Below are positions 38,401 through 50,284 of a stretch of 64,000 bases of DNA, piece by piece; within the stretch, counting starts at the first letter, position 1, and the number at the start of each line of letters is the position of its first letter. The translations under genes and the position numbers were made by a program. The notes beneath the pieces are model-generated. The model saw only the letters and a list, made by a program, of their open reading frames with translations, did no database searches and was not told the origin of the DNA. The DNA is from Hymenolepis diminuta (lineage: Eukaryota > Platyhelminthes > Cestoda > Cyclophyllidea > Hymenolepididae), in assembly GCA_900708905.1 (NCBI GenBank), contig CAADRB010000045.1:567646-631645 (forward strand), read 5' to 3'.

Positions 38401-39004
38401 TTTCACTGAATTAGCAAGCGCACCATAGTGCAGGTCATAAAATGTAATCAAAATGTAATTATTTTTATTAAATGAGTGAACGTATTAAAGAAATACACGC
38501 TGCTTTAATTCAATAAGATTTATATAACATAATGTTCTTTAAACAAATTTCGACATTTTTCCAGCTTATTAAAGGAGAGTGGTAGAAATACCGTCTCATG
38601 GAATAGGCAATATACTTTTTTAACGAACATCCGGAGATTATAGTTTTGAAATTGCACAAGCTTTTTTGAGCACGAAGGGATCCTATATTATGTTACAATA
38701 TTGCACATTATACTTAAAATGCATTACTTTATATAATTTGAGCTTATTCCATAACAGTTTGCAAAGAATAAGGCAAAATAATATTTAGAAAAGTTTAAAT
38801 GAAACTCGTATTTTGGTGGAATTAAAATGATTTAAAATTTACTTCTAGACCTTGATATTTTCATTGACTGTCATCTGCTCATTCACAAGCTCATTCTGTG
38901 CATAATGCGTTACCATTTGCTCAAATACAAGTTTATTTTAAGGTTTATTGCCTTTCAGTCATATAACTGGCAACGTTATTAAAGTAAAAAATAAACAAAA
39001 GTAT
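32461..39004. other. Non-coding DNA upstream of the receptor gene's 3' end
   Basis: No gene is recognised. A GC-richer stretch at about 34036-34170 has an AATAAA (34100) followed by CGGGCTTCTCGACG and a T/C/G-rich run, reminiscent of the R-U5 part of an LTR, but no second copy or matching termini were found. The frame at 34342-34620 (+) is Ile/Lys-rich chance sequence. Moderately GC-rich stretches near 36950-37150 contain no convincing exon. Confidence 0.5.
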
Positions 39005-39010
39005 TTTATT
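39005..39010 (-). terminator. Polyadenylation signal of the GPCR gene
   Basis: AATAAA on the - strand, about 138 bp past the receptor stop codon at 39148-39150. It is the first AATAAA found after the stop and at a normal 3'UTR distance. Confidence 0.6.
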
Positions 39011-39147
39011 ATTTAATTTGGAATATATTTGATAAACAGATTGGAAAAATGGGCCACATATATAGAAATGCGTGAATATTTACATAAAGCAACCAATATT
39101 CACAGGGGTTTAAGTTACATATGTGGTATTCATGGGCTCGTAAGGTA

Positions 39148-39354
39148 TTATGAAGGGGCTACAAATGATTGGTTCCTTGAATTAGGTTTCTCAAAATTGG
39201 AGAACTTTGTATTAACAGAAACCATACTGATATGAGTTGTAGTTGAACTCTTCTTCATGCATAGTCCTGTTCTCCGGATTATCGACTTGCGTATATTTTC
39301 ATTCAACCATCCATAAAGAAAAGGATTTGCACAAGTGGAACATAGGGCAAATAA
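39148..39354 (-). CDS. GPCR exon 4 (TM7 and cytoplasmic tail)
   Basis: 207 bp: 68 codons plus TAA at 39148-39150. It begins after TTTTTTACAG with LFALCSTCANPFLYGWLNEN, the NPxxY end of TM7, then helix 8 (IRKSIIRR), a Cys (GLCMKK) suited to palmitoylation, and a tail with SSTTT and several Ser/Asn residues open to phosphorylation. Confidence 0.93.
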   Translation of the reverse strand, partial: LFALCSTCANPFLYGWLNENIRKSIIRRTGLCMKKSSTTTHISMVSVNTKFSNFEKPNSRNQSFVAPS

Positions 39355-42300
39355 CTGTAAAAAAGTAGTAGAGAAAGTAAAATTTTAGTCACATTCAGGC
39401 AGTGTAACATAAAATTTGAATGATATGTTGAAAAGCTATCAATCTCTAAAAATATGTTACATAGAGAATTTCAAAGAAATATACCAGATTGGTATTTTGT
39501 GGGACATTTAACTTCTGACATATAACATTATTACAATGAGATGTAGGTTTTATGATGTTCATGATTTCAGTTAAAAATAGGGTTTAAACTTCATTTTCAC
39601 TATTTTCTGGCAAATCTCTGTAAATTAAAGCGTTAACTAGATTGTTGGTATCGTTATAAGTCACGGTATTAATTAATCTGTTCGATCGCATAATAACACT
39701 TTATAATATCTACCTAAAGAGAATGGCCATCTGTTGATCAATTGTATATTATTGACATGTAATTTTATTTTCAAAACTGGGCCAAGCAGAGCTCAAAGGT
39801 CACCACCGTGCACATAATACAAGCCCATTAGTGGAATATAATGCGCTATTTGATAAGTTGACAAGATATAATTGATAACGTGCCACTAAATTAATCAAAA
39901 TCATTTAAAGATCACTTAAGAAACAAATTTTTTTTATTTTTCATAGGAATTCTATATTTAATAACTATGTAATTATATATGATCAAGCGAAATATTTAAA
40001 TTCGTAGATAAACGAATCCTAATAGATTTTTATTGCATTGATTAAGAACAGTCTTAATGCAAATGAATATCCACCATGGTTCTATTGATTAACGTGTCGA
40101 GCAGGATTTTTTTTCAAATTGACCTCTATATTTCTTAAACAATAAACATGTTTTCATTTAATACTTCAGGCCTTAAAAACAAAAATTTTTTTATCTAGAT
40201 GCAAGATGCAATTTAGCAAAATATTCAGATATTAATATTCCTTTATTTAAAAAAATAATATAGTTGCAATGTGGAAAAACTTTCTTTACCTTTAGTACAA
40301 GATCCAAAAACTTCAAATTAGCATCCGTAATAACATCCTGATCGATTCGATCTAGTAACTGACTCTCTTTCATTGGTGAGTGTTTGATTGCATAGGCTCT
40401 GCATTCCAGATACAGTGAATATAGAGTCCATGGGGTCCAGCAGCAGGCAAAGCAGGTCACAATGCCAACCAAAATCTGGTGAGTTCGCCTTGTCCGAGCC
40501 TCCAGCCTTGCAGCCAATTGAATATGTCCCGTATTTAATTCACCTTTGTCATTCGTGTGGTACAGTTTCCCACGGCGCTTTGATAACCAAAATCCAATAT
40601 GAGCGTACAGGATCAAAGTGACTATTAGAGGTGTTAGAAATTGACCGATTGCTACAAAAATGGAGTAAATTAGACGTTTCAGCGGAGAAGGCCATTCTTC
40701 AATACAATATTTTGGATATTTGCGTTCTACAATGATAAAATCAAATATATTTTAGTAATAATACTAGTTCGTCTTGGAAGCATCTGTCACTACTAACATT
40801 ATGAGCGTTTCTCTAATAAGAGAACTTAAAGGAAGGTCCAAGGCATTTTTATATCTACTCAGATTGGCAGCGCATAATTACGATTGAGTCTAACAGCATT
40901 TCGTATTAATGTTGGGTAATAATAATAATAACGGCAAACCTATCACACCACTGAATATGTACCCCTGATTTTTTAAACATTCATGCCGACCACTACTTCA
41001 GAGTTATCCTCCCATTTATCAGTATATAATGAAAATGGAAGATCTCAATACTCTTCAGTCTGATCGCTTTGATCAATCCTTACATATTTTTAATACATTT
41101 CTCAATCTCCTAATGAGCATGCATATTAGTATTTAGATATTGCTTAAAAGCGCTGTTAATAGATTAACTAGCCCATACTTTGGAAATAACTATGCGTGTT
41201 GATTAAAAACTGGTTGATTTACATTTCTTTGACGTACGCTTACAATGTTTTTTTAAGTAGGCTTATTTCAAGAACGTTTTACTAGTGTCCGGTTATGCTG
41301 ATATTCCCAGAGGCATAAAAATAAGCATCGGATAGAAAATGCATAATTATTTGACCGCAAATTGTCAAAATTATTAATCGTTTCTGTAGCTGCCAACGGA
41401 CACTTAGTAACGTGATGTAGAAATAGATGACTATCTTCTTCGACATAAAAGGATGCTTTATATTTCCATAAGAATTTGTGAAACAAAAGTTTCTTTTGTT
41501 TTTCTGAACTGATATAATTAATTTAAATTTTCTCGGGACTGCAGGAAATTAAAAAGAAGTTAAATTACAGTCAGATTTAAATCTCTGCCAATGAAATTAC
41601 TTTTCTTGAAATTGTCCAACTTTTGATTACATCACTTTCCTTAAAAATTAATATATTAGACAGATTTGTGAGTTGATATATAAAACAAATATTCGCGGAT
41701 GATTGATGCAAGGATAAAATTACCATAATATACACTGACCATTTTTTATTCATACAGTATCAATTTATTAAACTTTATATAACGAAGTAATAATAACATA
41801 GGCAATAATAAATCAAAATTTTTCTATTAAAATCCTATCAATACACTATTCGGCATATGCAAATTAGACTGTTGGAGTAGCTAAAATAAAAATGGAGGTC
41901 ACCACTCTATAGAAGCTCAGAGTAGGACTGGTAATGAAGAGTTAACAGTTAACAGTAGGCAACCACAGCCCAAAGTAAAACCGAACATTGAGGGTAGAGA
42001 GAGAGAGAGAGAGAGAGAGAGAGCCAAGATCTATCTTACAGCAGCAGTTAATACACGAGTGAGCGAGGTGAGAGAGATGAACGGAGAGAGAAGCGTACGA
42101 AGGGATAAATAATAATCGTGTATATGAGTATGTGTATCTGTATTGAATTACGAAACATGTGAGTCAATTGGACAGATGAAATGAGAAAAGAGAATGAGTT
42201 TTTAAGCGTGGTAGTTCAAAGAATGACTCAAAGATATCAGCTTCCGTGACTTGAGATAAGAATGCATCAGTATAAACGTCGTTAGACTGCTAGTGCGTGG

Positions 42301-45300
42301 GCATTTAAGTCATGGTGTTCAGTGTCCACTTTTATTGTGAATGTGGTTTTGAAATAACTGTTGGAAGAACAAATGGAGAACTCAAGACATACTCGACAAG
42401 TTTATATAATGAACTTCAAATCTAGTTTACTTTACACCACAATATCCTATTAATGGTATGCAACGGAAAAAATTCACAGCCTAAAAATTGTCAATGAAGG
42501 ACAAAAAACAATAATCAAACTAATAGTTTCATTTTAAATTATAAATTGAAACTGCAGAAAATCGTGGCTTATGCCATATAACAGTTATGTAAATCAAAAA
42601 TGGTACAAGAGCCAGAATCCGCTATTTTGAACTTTGTAAATTTGAATGTATGCTTTTGAAGATGCTTTTTATTTCTTATTAAAGCCCTGACTATTTCGGT
42701 TATGACATTGAAGATTGAGATATCATAATTCAAACATTACACCACCATGCACAATGACACATTCAAGCGTACTGAGGCGAAAGTCCCGTACATGTATGAT
42801 GCCACATACATATCTGATTCTTTGTATTCCTATACTGTCACATTTTACCATAAAAATACATTCTCTGCGATTTGTTCTACCCAATTAACAGCCATTTATA
42901 TGCCCACCACATCCGTCCATCTATCGCACACACAATCTACCACAATGTCTGTTCTCCCATTGTCCATAAGTGTCTTCATTTCATAGTCCCTCTTTTCTCC
43001 ATCTTGTTGTGAGTTCAGGATCTAAAGAAGCTAATAGGATGCTATTTCAGCTAGACTCTCTTTACTATGATATCATTTTCTTTCTTCTATACCTTCGTTC
43101 ACTATCAGACAAGGTTACGAAAACGTCAAAAAATAGAAAGCTTTGCCCTGCAATTATCATCCAGATACCTTTATGTTAAAGATTTAACTGAGCGGAATTC
43201 TCCGGAACTCTCAAGCTATTAAGGTCTCGTGGACAAATAATATTTTGATTACTGATTATTCTCAAATTGTTAGTTTCTGGAACGAAAACATTTGAATTTT
43301 ACAAATTGCCCCCTTTCCCTATTAATATTACATTGCATGCTTTATATCAAATTGTATCTTATGATTTAATTAAGTCAAATCATCAATAGTTACCGTCATC
43401 TCAGGCCTCTAAGGATTGAAATTGTATGCAAATGACTGTTTTTGATAGGAAGAAAAGGAATAAATCTTTCCTCTCTTCAAACTGCAAAGATGTCTATAAA
43501 ATGGTTCTTCCCTTAATGTACTGAAGCTAAATAAAATAGATAACTTTCGGCTAGTTTGAGTGAAGAGATAGCAAAATAAACTTGGTCACATTTACGCAGG
43601 TAGAACTTTTTATAAAGTAAGATGACAATCAGCGCCCAATCTTTGGACTTGCACATTTCCAGATTACCTTTTGTTCCTCTTCAGTATAATGATTAATTAA
43701 TTGTTTAGTGCTTCATTACAAAAGAGTCTCATATAGCACTTTATTCAAAGCAGTGAGCAAAGGGAAAACTGCTTTTTGATAACGACCTGAAATTATTTCA
43801 GTTGCATTTCAACTATAATAAAATACGTTTTCATTCTTGTAAATTGTAATATGTTAGAATAACGTAGATCGGAGTGTCCAAACCAACTATTCTCTCTTGC
43901 TTTCAGGTAAAATAGGTTAAATTAGAATTACATCTCTGTCATCTCATCAATTTCATTCATTAAGTGATAGTGTCCACTAAACCGCAAACATCCCTCATTG
44001 TGTGTACCTTACAATCGCAATGGCTGACCTCAATTTAGATCAGCTACTTGTCAATATTCTATGGCAAACTACCGTCCCACATTTTAACCCTGCGGATAAA
44101 TCAGCCACACTTCCAACTTTTAACTTCGCTTTACGCTTTTGAAGCATTGAGTTGGAAGTAGGAAATTTTAATTACCGGCCGGATTTTAACGCTCATTAAT
44201 AACCACAACCATTGGATGGACAAGATTATTGAAAAATATTCATTAATTTTAATACTTCTGAAATATGCAGAGCATACGGTTTAGTTTTCTTTCTGCTCTG
44301 CAGAGAGGTGACATTTAGTCCGTTAAATGAAAAAAATGGTGGGGAAAGCATGGGTTAGAGGTGTATGTATGATGATACACAGCTTTCAATATCTCATTTA
44401 CAGAGGATAAAAGAAAGAGAAATTGTAAGGATTCCGTCTCCAAAGAAATAGTATTCACATATTCATATTCATTCAGGTTGTTTAGTGTTTACTTACATTC
44501 TCAAGATATTTAGGATATTTTATTTGATTGGATTGTACGTTTTAAATCGAATGAGATAAAACAGAACTCGATGTTAACATTATTGGATACCATTTTACAA
44601 TTTCCAACAATTTTAAATCAAATTGCAAACAAAAAGTGTACATTAGAAGCAAATAGTTCTTTAAAAAATGATGATGTTGTATAGGATAAAATAAATTTGC
44701 AGTTATTACATGCAGACAAAACTCCATTTTATGATAAAGCACATATTTTGGTATCTAATCTAAGTCGGAGTTGTTTTCAGACGCATGGTAATAATTGTCT
44801 ATTCTCAAAATTCGCTTATATGAACTCAACTGCTCATAAAGCCAGTTCTCATCATTAACTACAGATGCCGATTTTACAAATAGATGGACTGCTGCTTTAA
44901 TTATGAATTTTCTCCTTAGTTTGATATGACATAACTCAGACCACTTTAACTATAAAACAAAGTGTTTATTAATTTAATTTTTAAGATTTATTTATTTATG
45001 CTAACCTTTGTTTTGCAATTCAACAATTAGGGCGCTGAGATTGGAGATATTTTCAACATCTGAGATTTTGACTTTGGCTTCTTGTACATCGGTATAATAA
45101 GCCACAGGAAATGCAGCGAGAATGCTGAATATTAAGCTGCCAATGACTAGTAGGGTAGCTATTCCTGGTCGAATGGTTTTCGAAGCAATTCCCGTTGGAT
45201 TACTGCCAGGTGCACCCGAGCTGGCGAAAGCAGGAAATCGGACGGATCGATACCGATCGAAGGCGATTAGTAGAATGAGAATGCAGGAAACGTGAGTTGG

Positions 45301-48300
45301 AATACCAAGACTAGCAAATAGTATACGACAGCTTGTAGCCGACATATCACTTGGTTCGGCCAGTTCAACGTAAAGCTACAAAATATTAATTCCTACCTTA
45401 GCTTAATTTTATGAAGACGATTAGAAATTGAAATATTTTAAAACAGGTCATGGATACTGATAAAATACGTCGCCTTTTATATACCAATTGTAATTTTAAC
45501 AGTTCATGTTTCTCAATATTTCAATAACTTTGGCAGAAATGTAAGGCCAAAAATTACAATCAAAACATACTTCAACTTTTAAATTAAGTGAAATGTCTCG
45601 ATATAATTTTCCGGTTTATACAAAGAAATTTTTGTTTAAATCAATTCAAATGGCTTCCTATTAACTTCAATACCAAATGGTATCCAATGGTGGTCAAACC
45701 AATTGCGGATGGATTCGTGTGTGTAATATAAGTTTATATACCTAAACTCAAGTCTATTTTAAAACTCGTTGAACTTGTTTTATTTTGACCGTTATCTAAA
45801 TTAATTGTAGTTTTAGTTAACTGCTTCTTAAATACTCTATTTTTAATTGACAAGAATGCAAATTTCGCCCAGACACAAATTCAGACTTTACTGCCAACAA
45901 TTAACAGTAATCACTGTAATAATCATTTAGACTACCTTCCCATTAATATTTATGTTACATAATTTGTTGCTTTCATAATATTTAAATTGATACTAAAACT
46001 TTACAATAATTCCTTTAAATATTGCATTTGTTAAATTAATGACTGTACGTTGAATTAAGTTTTTTAGTTTAGGTAATATCTAAAATCAAAGCCAACGTTG
46101 TTTATTTTTTATTTTTAGCTTAATTAATTTGACCTAACGGTTATCTAAACTATTTTTCGTTAGAATTATTGATGATATAACATTACTAAGATACCAATGA
46201 TTCTCGTTTAAGTCTAAAACTCAACTCTCCAATTACTTTTAATGTTTAATAATTTTTTAGTTCCTTTTTAAATTAGAAATTGGGAGATAAGTTGTATTTT
46301 AATCAAAATACCACCGAAAAGTATACGCGACTATAAATTATATTAGTAATGGAAATGTCGTCTTCTGTGTCGTTAAAAATGCTCCAGTTAAAATTAGACC
46401 ATAAAAAAATCAGACAAAAAATAAACTGCATAAAGATTCTATTTTTTAGAAAAAAGATACCTATTTTATTTTCAGTAGCCAATATAAATCATATATTTTC
46501 CAATATCGTCTAAAGAAACGGAATATTTTTCAGGTTACAGATAACCAGTGTTGATTATTTGAAATCTCTTAGGCGATTTAGTAATAATAGCTCAATCAAA
46601 CTGCTCACTCACGCAAATTCTATTATGTATATATATATACCTTTTTATGAAAACAAAATGTCAAAATATCTGTTTTGGAAATCACAAACTGAGCATTTAT
46701 TGTCCCTAAATGCACGGTGATGTATGCCATTTTAATATTTTGCTAATTAGTATACTAAAACAGCAACACAAAAATCAAATTAAAATTATTTAAAATATTA
46801 TCAAGTTATGAAATAATAAACTTACAATATCTCAATTCCATAAGAAGAAATAAGAAGTTAATCTAAAATTGTAATATTTAAAGTATTCAAATAGATTTTT
46901 ATTTTGCAACAACGTTTCTATTAACAGTAAATGGTCCGTGCGGTTAATTTCGAATTCCTCCGTAATCAACAGTACGAACCAATAAGGTAGCAACTTAATT
47001 AACAGGTAACCAAATCTAGAACTTTTGCAATTTCGATAATAATCAGGTGATTTTTGAAGGTCTACATATATTATAATGTTTAGCAAAGATAAAGCGCATC
47101 TTCAACATTTAAATTTGGGTAAGAGATCAAGAAAATTTGTTTTTGAAGTTAGCCATTTTTTTACAGTAACTAATCGAACCTTAAAAATAAAATTTACTAT
47201 TTTTTTAAGAGATAATGCAAACACAAATACCATTGGATGGTATTTTCTACTTATGTTCTCAGAGGCCTAAATTTACCTTTAAATACGCTCAGTCATCTGA
47301 AACGGAGGTCATTTATATTATATATTAAACCTACCGTCGCCTCATCAAAAGAGACCGAAGCTGAAATGTATACGACATAGTCCTTCCCGTTGCCTAGACA
47401 TCAATTGTTGAAGCAAATTTAATCAAAACTAAACTTCTTTGAAGGGGTGACGCTTTATTTTAAACTGATACAAATTAATTGACGTAAAATAGTTAACGGT
47501 TTCCGTGAAACACTTTCTGTTGTACTAATTCATATTTCAATACAACAGAAAAATAGTCATTTAAATATCTACTGCACGCCGTAGAGTATTAATTTAATTT
47601 CTTCTTACAATCACAAAATATCCACAAAGATGGCAGTGGAGCGGAAATAGAGAGGACAAATTTAAGGAGGCTAGAACTTTATAAGGCGACATTCACTTGT
47701 CTTGGAAAAATTGTCCCAATGTATAGAAATGAACAATTTCACAATTTATTTTCAATATAATAGGGAAGAAAACATAAAATGAAGTGTTAATATCGCCAAG
47801 GAAACCGTTAAATAATTTGCATATTTTAATTTTCTCCTTGACAAGTATATTTTAGATTTGGGAGGTCTTTAAGAGATATCTGCCCAGGGAGTAATTAGTT
47901 TTAATTATGAGATATCATTACATAAAACATTTAACCATATAGGGATGACAGGTGGGGATTTACATCTATGAGGCCACTGCACACTTAGATAAGAACGCAG
48001 TTGGGATTGTGAAGGACGTCTTATGAAGACATGCAGAACATGAGTTGGTATAGGGGGAATCGTCTAAGTGGAATTGAAATAGAGAAACAGGAGGAATATT
48101 TTCGCACCGGAAGTTATATCTGGTCAAGACCTGGGATTCGAAACACGACAGTTATAAGCTCTTTTTATCAACTTCTACTGATCGTTTTTGACATCACCTA
48201 TTGAATTTTGTTAAATAAAAATTTTTACCTATCTCAGCTTTGTTTTTTTAAAACCATTTAGAATGTTTAAAATTAATCTAGGTTTTCAATCTGTGGAATA

Positions 48301-50284
48301 AATAATGATTAAAGCAGTAATCCGGGTGACTAACCACGAAATTTGACTTTTGAGGTGTGAGCAAATCGTGTAGTAAATATTGTTCAATATAACTTGTAGA
48401 AGCAAATGGTTAGACTTTGCTCACACTATCTTTCGATCCCCTTCACTTCATCATGTGTCAGATCCATTGTTGACAGATTTCACTTGGTTGTCAACAATGA
48501 AAAATTTATGACACAATACCTCATATGATATGTTCAAAAATAAAAGTAGCAATTATTAATCGATTTTAAAAGTAGATTTGCTGCTTGAAAATTGAATTTT
48601 CCGCTAAATGTAAAATAATGCAAAATCAAATAAGTTGAAAAATTAAATTTAAATTTATTATCTACTTTTATATCATAAATCCATTCTGCGCATTTATCTG
48701 CATTTCTGAGCTCGTATTTATTCGCCAAATACGCTATAATTAGAAAATATACACATTCAGTTATTTTTAAGAGTATACGACTCAGTAGGATCGAATTGAT
48801 CCTTTTTAAAACACTTGAAATGCTTATAGCTACAAAATGACAATCGATTTTTCGGAGATCAGAAGTTCAAGATTACTACTACTGAGAATGATGCATAAAA
48901 CTCAATATATATGTATATGTAGACCTTAAGTATACTTTTGTTTGAATTATTATGTTAGTTTATGTTAATTTTAAAGTATATTTGTTCACTTTTTTCTGCA
49001 AGAAGATACCTCTATATCAAGGCGGCATGACTATACATTAAACTAAATTTTCAAAATTTATTTAATGAGTATTTTGAACGGAGATTGAAAAAAAGGAATT
49101 TTAGCTTAAGTATGTATTCACTTCTGCTGAATTATGCTTTCATTCTCAATTTTAGTTGAATTGTCTCTCCTAGTATCCCAATACCCACATTTTCGGATTT
49201 GTTTTCAGTTCAGCTTTAATGAGTTATACCACAATAAAATATATTATCAGAAATCGTCCAACTGGTATTTGATTTAGTATAATAAGCGCTCTATTTGAAT
49301 TCTTTGATCCGTCATTCAATTAAAAAACAGGATAGCAGTTTTTAGAAGTCCAGACAATGATTTCGTATTTACAACTATTAATTTATACTAAACAAAAATA
49401 TAAAAATGGGCATAAAATTCCATGATAATGAAGAAATCGTAAAGGTTATTTATTTGCAATCCAGATGTACTTTGGTGTACTTTACTAAAGCCCAAGCAAA
49501 ATGAGTCTATAAGTGAATTCAGTTTCGCTGGAAATTCTTTCAAAATCAATGCAAGTTCTTGAAAGCATGCATTAATTATCGTAGAAACTTAAGAATACAA
49601 TGTTAATTAAGAAGAAAAGTGGTTTATTTTTAAAAATCTGTAGTCTTTATCATCCTACTTTTAATTTCACCTCCATTCAATCCTTTCCGTCTAACGTTCA
49701 ATTTGCTTTGTCTTCTTTCTTCAAACACTTTCCAATGATGAAACTTGGCTTACTATTAATGACAAATAGCTGACAAGATCAGTTCAAAGATTTATTTAGC
49801 CTTTATATAGGTAAATATTTTTTGCCTCAAAGCTTTGGCGAATAAATTGTAGCATCCAAGTAAGGTTTTTCATGAAATTTACTTGCAGAGGGAAATCTTA
49901 TTTCCTTGGTATAATGTGATTTCTTGCTAAGTTGTTGCCTAGCTTGCTTTAAGATCAGGCCGTGGGTAAAAATGAGACATGTAAATATAAAGCAAATAAA
50001 ACCCAAAGTTATTAATAAGAAAGGCAATTTACCTGCGTGGGAACATTAAAAACACAGTGGATCATATCGGAGACAGCAAGCGCACCAACAAACACATTCG
50101 CTGCGCTTCCGTGTCGAATATCTCCAATAACAAATAAAGCGGTAAATATAATCGCATTTTCAATAAATCCAACCATTGCTATTGTTGAGTAAAGAGTTAT
50201 GATTGTCGCAGTGTTAATAGGGTAACGATGTGTTGCGAATCGCGAAGAGAGAAAGAATTCCAATGTACGTTCGGTGTTGTTCAT
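39148..50284 (-). CDS. Neuropeptide Y/F-like class A GPCR, complete, four exons
   Basis: Joining exons 50284-50033, 45375-45006, 40726-40290 and 39354-39148 gives 421 codons plus TAA, with every junction AG/GT and in phase. It is a rhodopsin-class seven-helix receptor of the plasma membrane. Landmarks: N-glycosylation site at N2; TM1 about 27-52 with N43; TM2 with LAVSD (D73); C100 at the top of TM3; DRYRSVRFP at 124-132; TM4 about 154-178; C215 in CIEEWP, the likely disulphide partner of C100; TM5 about 226-250; CWTP at 303-306 in TM6; NPFLY at 363-367 in TM7; and a Ser/Thr-rich tail. DRYRSVRFP, FNVPTQLY and NPFLYGWLNEN are typical of invertebrate NPF/NPR (neuropeptide Y) receptors, so the ligand is probably an RF-amide or RY-amide peptide and coupling is through G proteins. 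The conserved TM4 Trp is absent. Subtype is inferred; GPCR identity is firm. Confidence 0.92.
39355..40289 (-). other. GPCR intron 3
   Basis: A 935-bp phase-0 intron that splits TM7 between LDLVLK and LFALCSTCANP, GTAAAG...TTTTTACAG. AT-rich; nothing else seen in it. Confidence 0.85.
40290..40726 (-). CDS. GPCR exon 3 (loop 2, TM5, loop 3, TM6)
   Basis: 437 bp from the acceptor CATTGTAG to the donor AAAG|GTAAAG, in phase 1 at the start and phase 0 at the end. It codes residues 208-353: the loop-2 Cys in YCIEEWP, TM5 (IYSIFVAIGQFLTPLIVTLILYAHI), a basic third intracellular loop with an amphipathic LAARLEARTRRTHQ helix, TM6 with CCWTPW, and a long charged third extracellular loop (KESQLLDRIDQD) leading into TM7 (LKFLDLVLK). 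Frames on the + strand here are antisense shadows. Confidence 0.93.
40727..45005 (-). other. GPCR intron 2
   Basis: A 4279-bp phase-1 intron, GTTAGC...ATTGTAG. It contains a GA microsatellite (41996-42023) in a purine-rich, less AT-rich block from about 41900 to 42300. On the + strand there is a frame from ATG at 42747 to 42986 (79 codons, rich in Thr, Ser and Tyr) followed by an overlapping one to 43179. These have a coding-like base mix but no recognised family, so I treat them as unproven. Confidence 0.8.
41996..42023. repeat. (AG)14 microsatellite
   Basis: An uninterrupted AG dinucleotide run of 28 bp inside GPCR intron 2, followed by further GA-rich sequence (GAGAGAG motifs to about 42092). 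Confidence 0.95.
45006..45375 (-). CDS. GPCR exon 2 (TM3, DRY, TM4, first half of loop 2)
   Basis: 370 bp from the acceptor TTTTGTAG to the donor AAAG|GTTAGC, ending in phase 1. It codes residues 85-207 and one base of 208. It holds the TM3 Cys (SCRI), TM3 (ASLGIPTHVSCILILLIAF), DRYRSVRFP, a second intracellular loop with APGSNPTG, TM4 (TIRPGIATLLVIGSLIFSIL) and the start of an unusually long second extracellular loop. The position of the usual TM4 Trp is occupied by small residues (VIGS). Confidence 0.92.
45376..50032 (-). other. GPCR intron 1
   Basis: A 4657-bp intron in phase 0, GTAAAT...TTTTGTAG. It is AT-rich with a (TA) run at 46628-46639. No nested gene is recognised. An open, hydrophobic stretch at 49827-50027 just after the donor is discussed among the rejected items. 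A moderately GC-rich segment near 47940-48150 holds nothing I can name. Confidence 0.8.
46628..46639. repeat. Short (TA)6 run
   Basis: Six TA units within GPCR intron 1; ordinary simple sequence. Confidence 0.8.
50033..50284 (-). CDS. GPCR exon 1 (N-terminus, TM1, TM2)
   Basis: 84 codons from ATG at 50284 to CAG at 50033, followed by the donor GTAAAT. I chose this ATG because it puts an NNT glycosylation site at the N-terminus and gives an extracellular segment of about 25 residues before TM1. The frame is open further upstream, but without another ATG. TM1 carries GFIENAIIF and TM2 NVFVGALAVSDMIHCVFNVP. The exon ends in phase 0 after PTQ, and exon 2 begins with LY, restoring the family's PTQLY. 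Confidence 0.9.

Noticed and set aside
39029..39235. 68-codon + strand frame
   Set aside because: It overlaps GPCR exon 4 antisense. The - strand reading carries NPxxY and splices in phase, so this is a shadow.
40388..40621. 77-codon + strand frame
   Set aside because: Antisense shadow of GPCR exon 3 (TM5-TM6).
48133..48144. GGGATTCGAAAC, similar to a tRNA B box
   Set aside because: The flanks do not form a T-arm stem and no A box or acceptor stem could be folded around it.
49827..50027. Hydrophobic - strand frame (LITLGFICFIFTCLIFTHGLILKQ) directly after the exon-1 donor, resembling a TM5-like segment
   Set aside because: It starts at TTG in a different frame from exon 1, lacks a splice acceptor, and the receptor already has all seven helices from the four exons. 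Probably chance hydrophobic sequence in a T-rich intron start.
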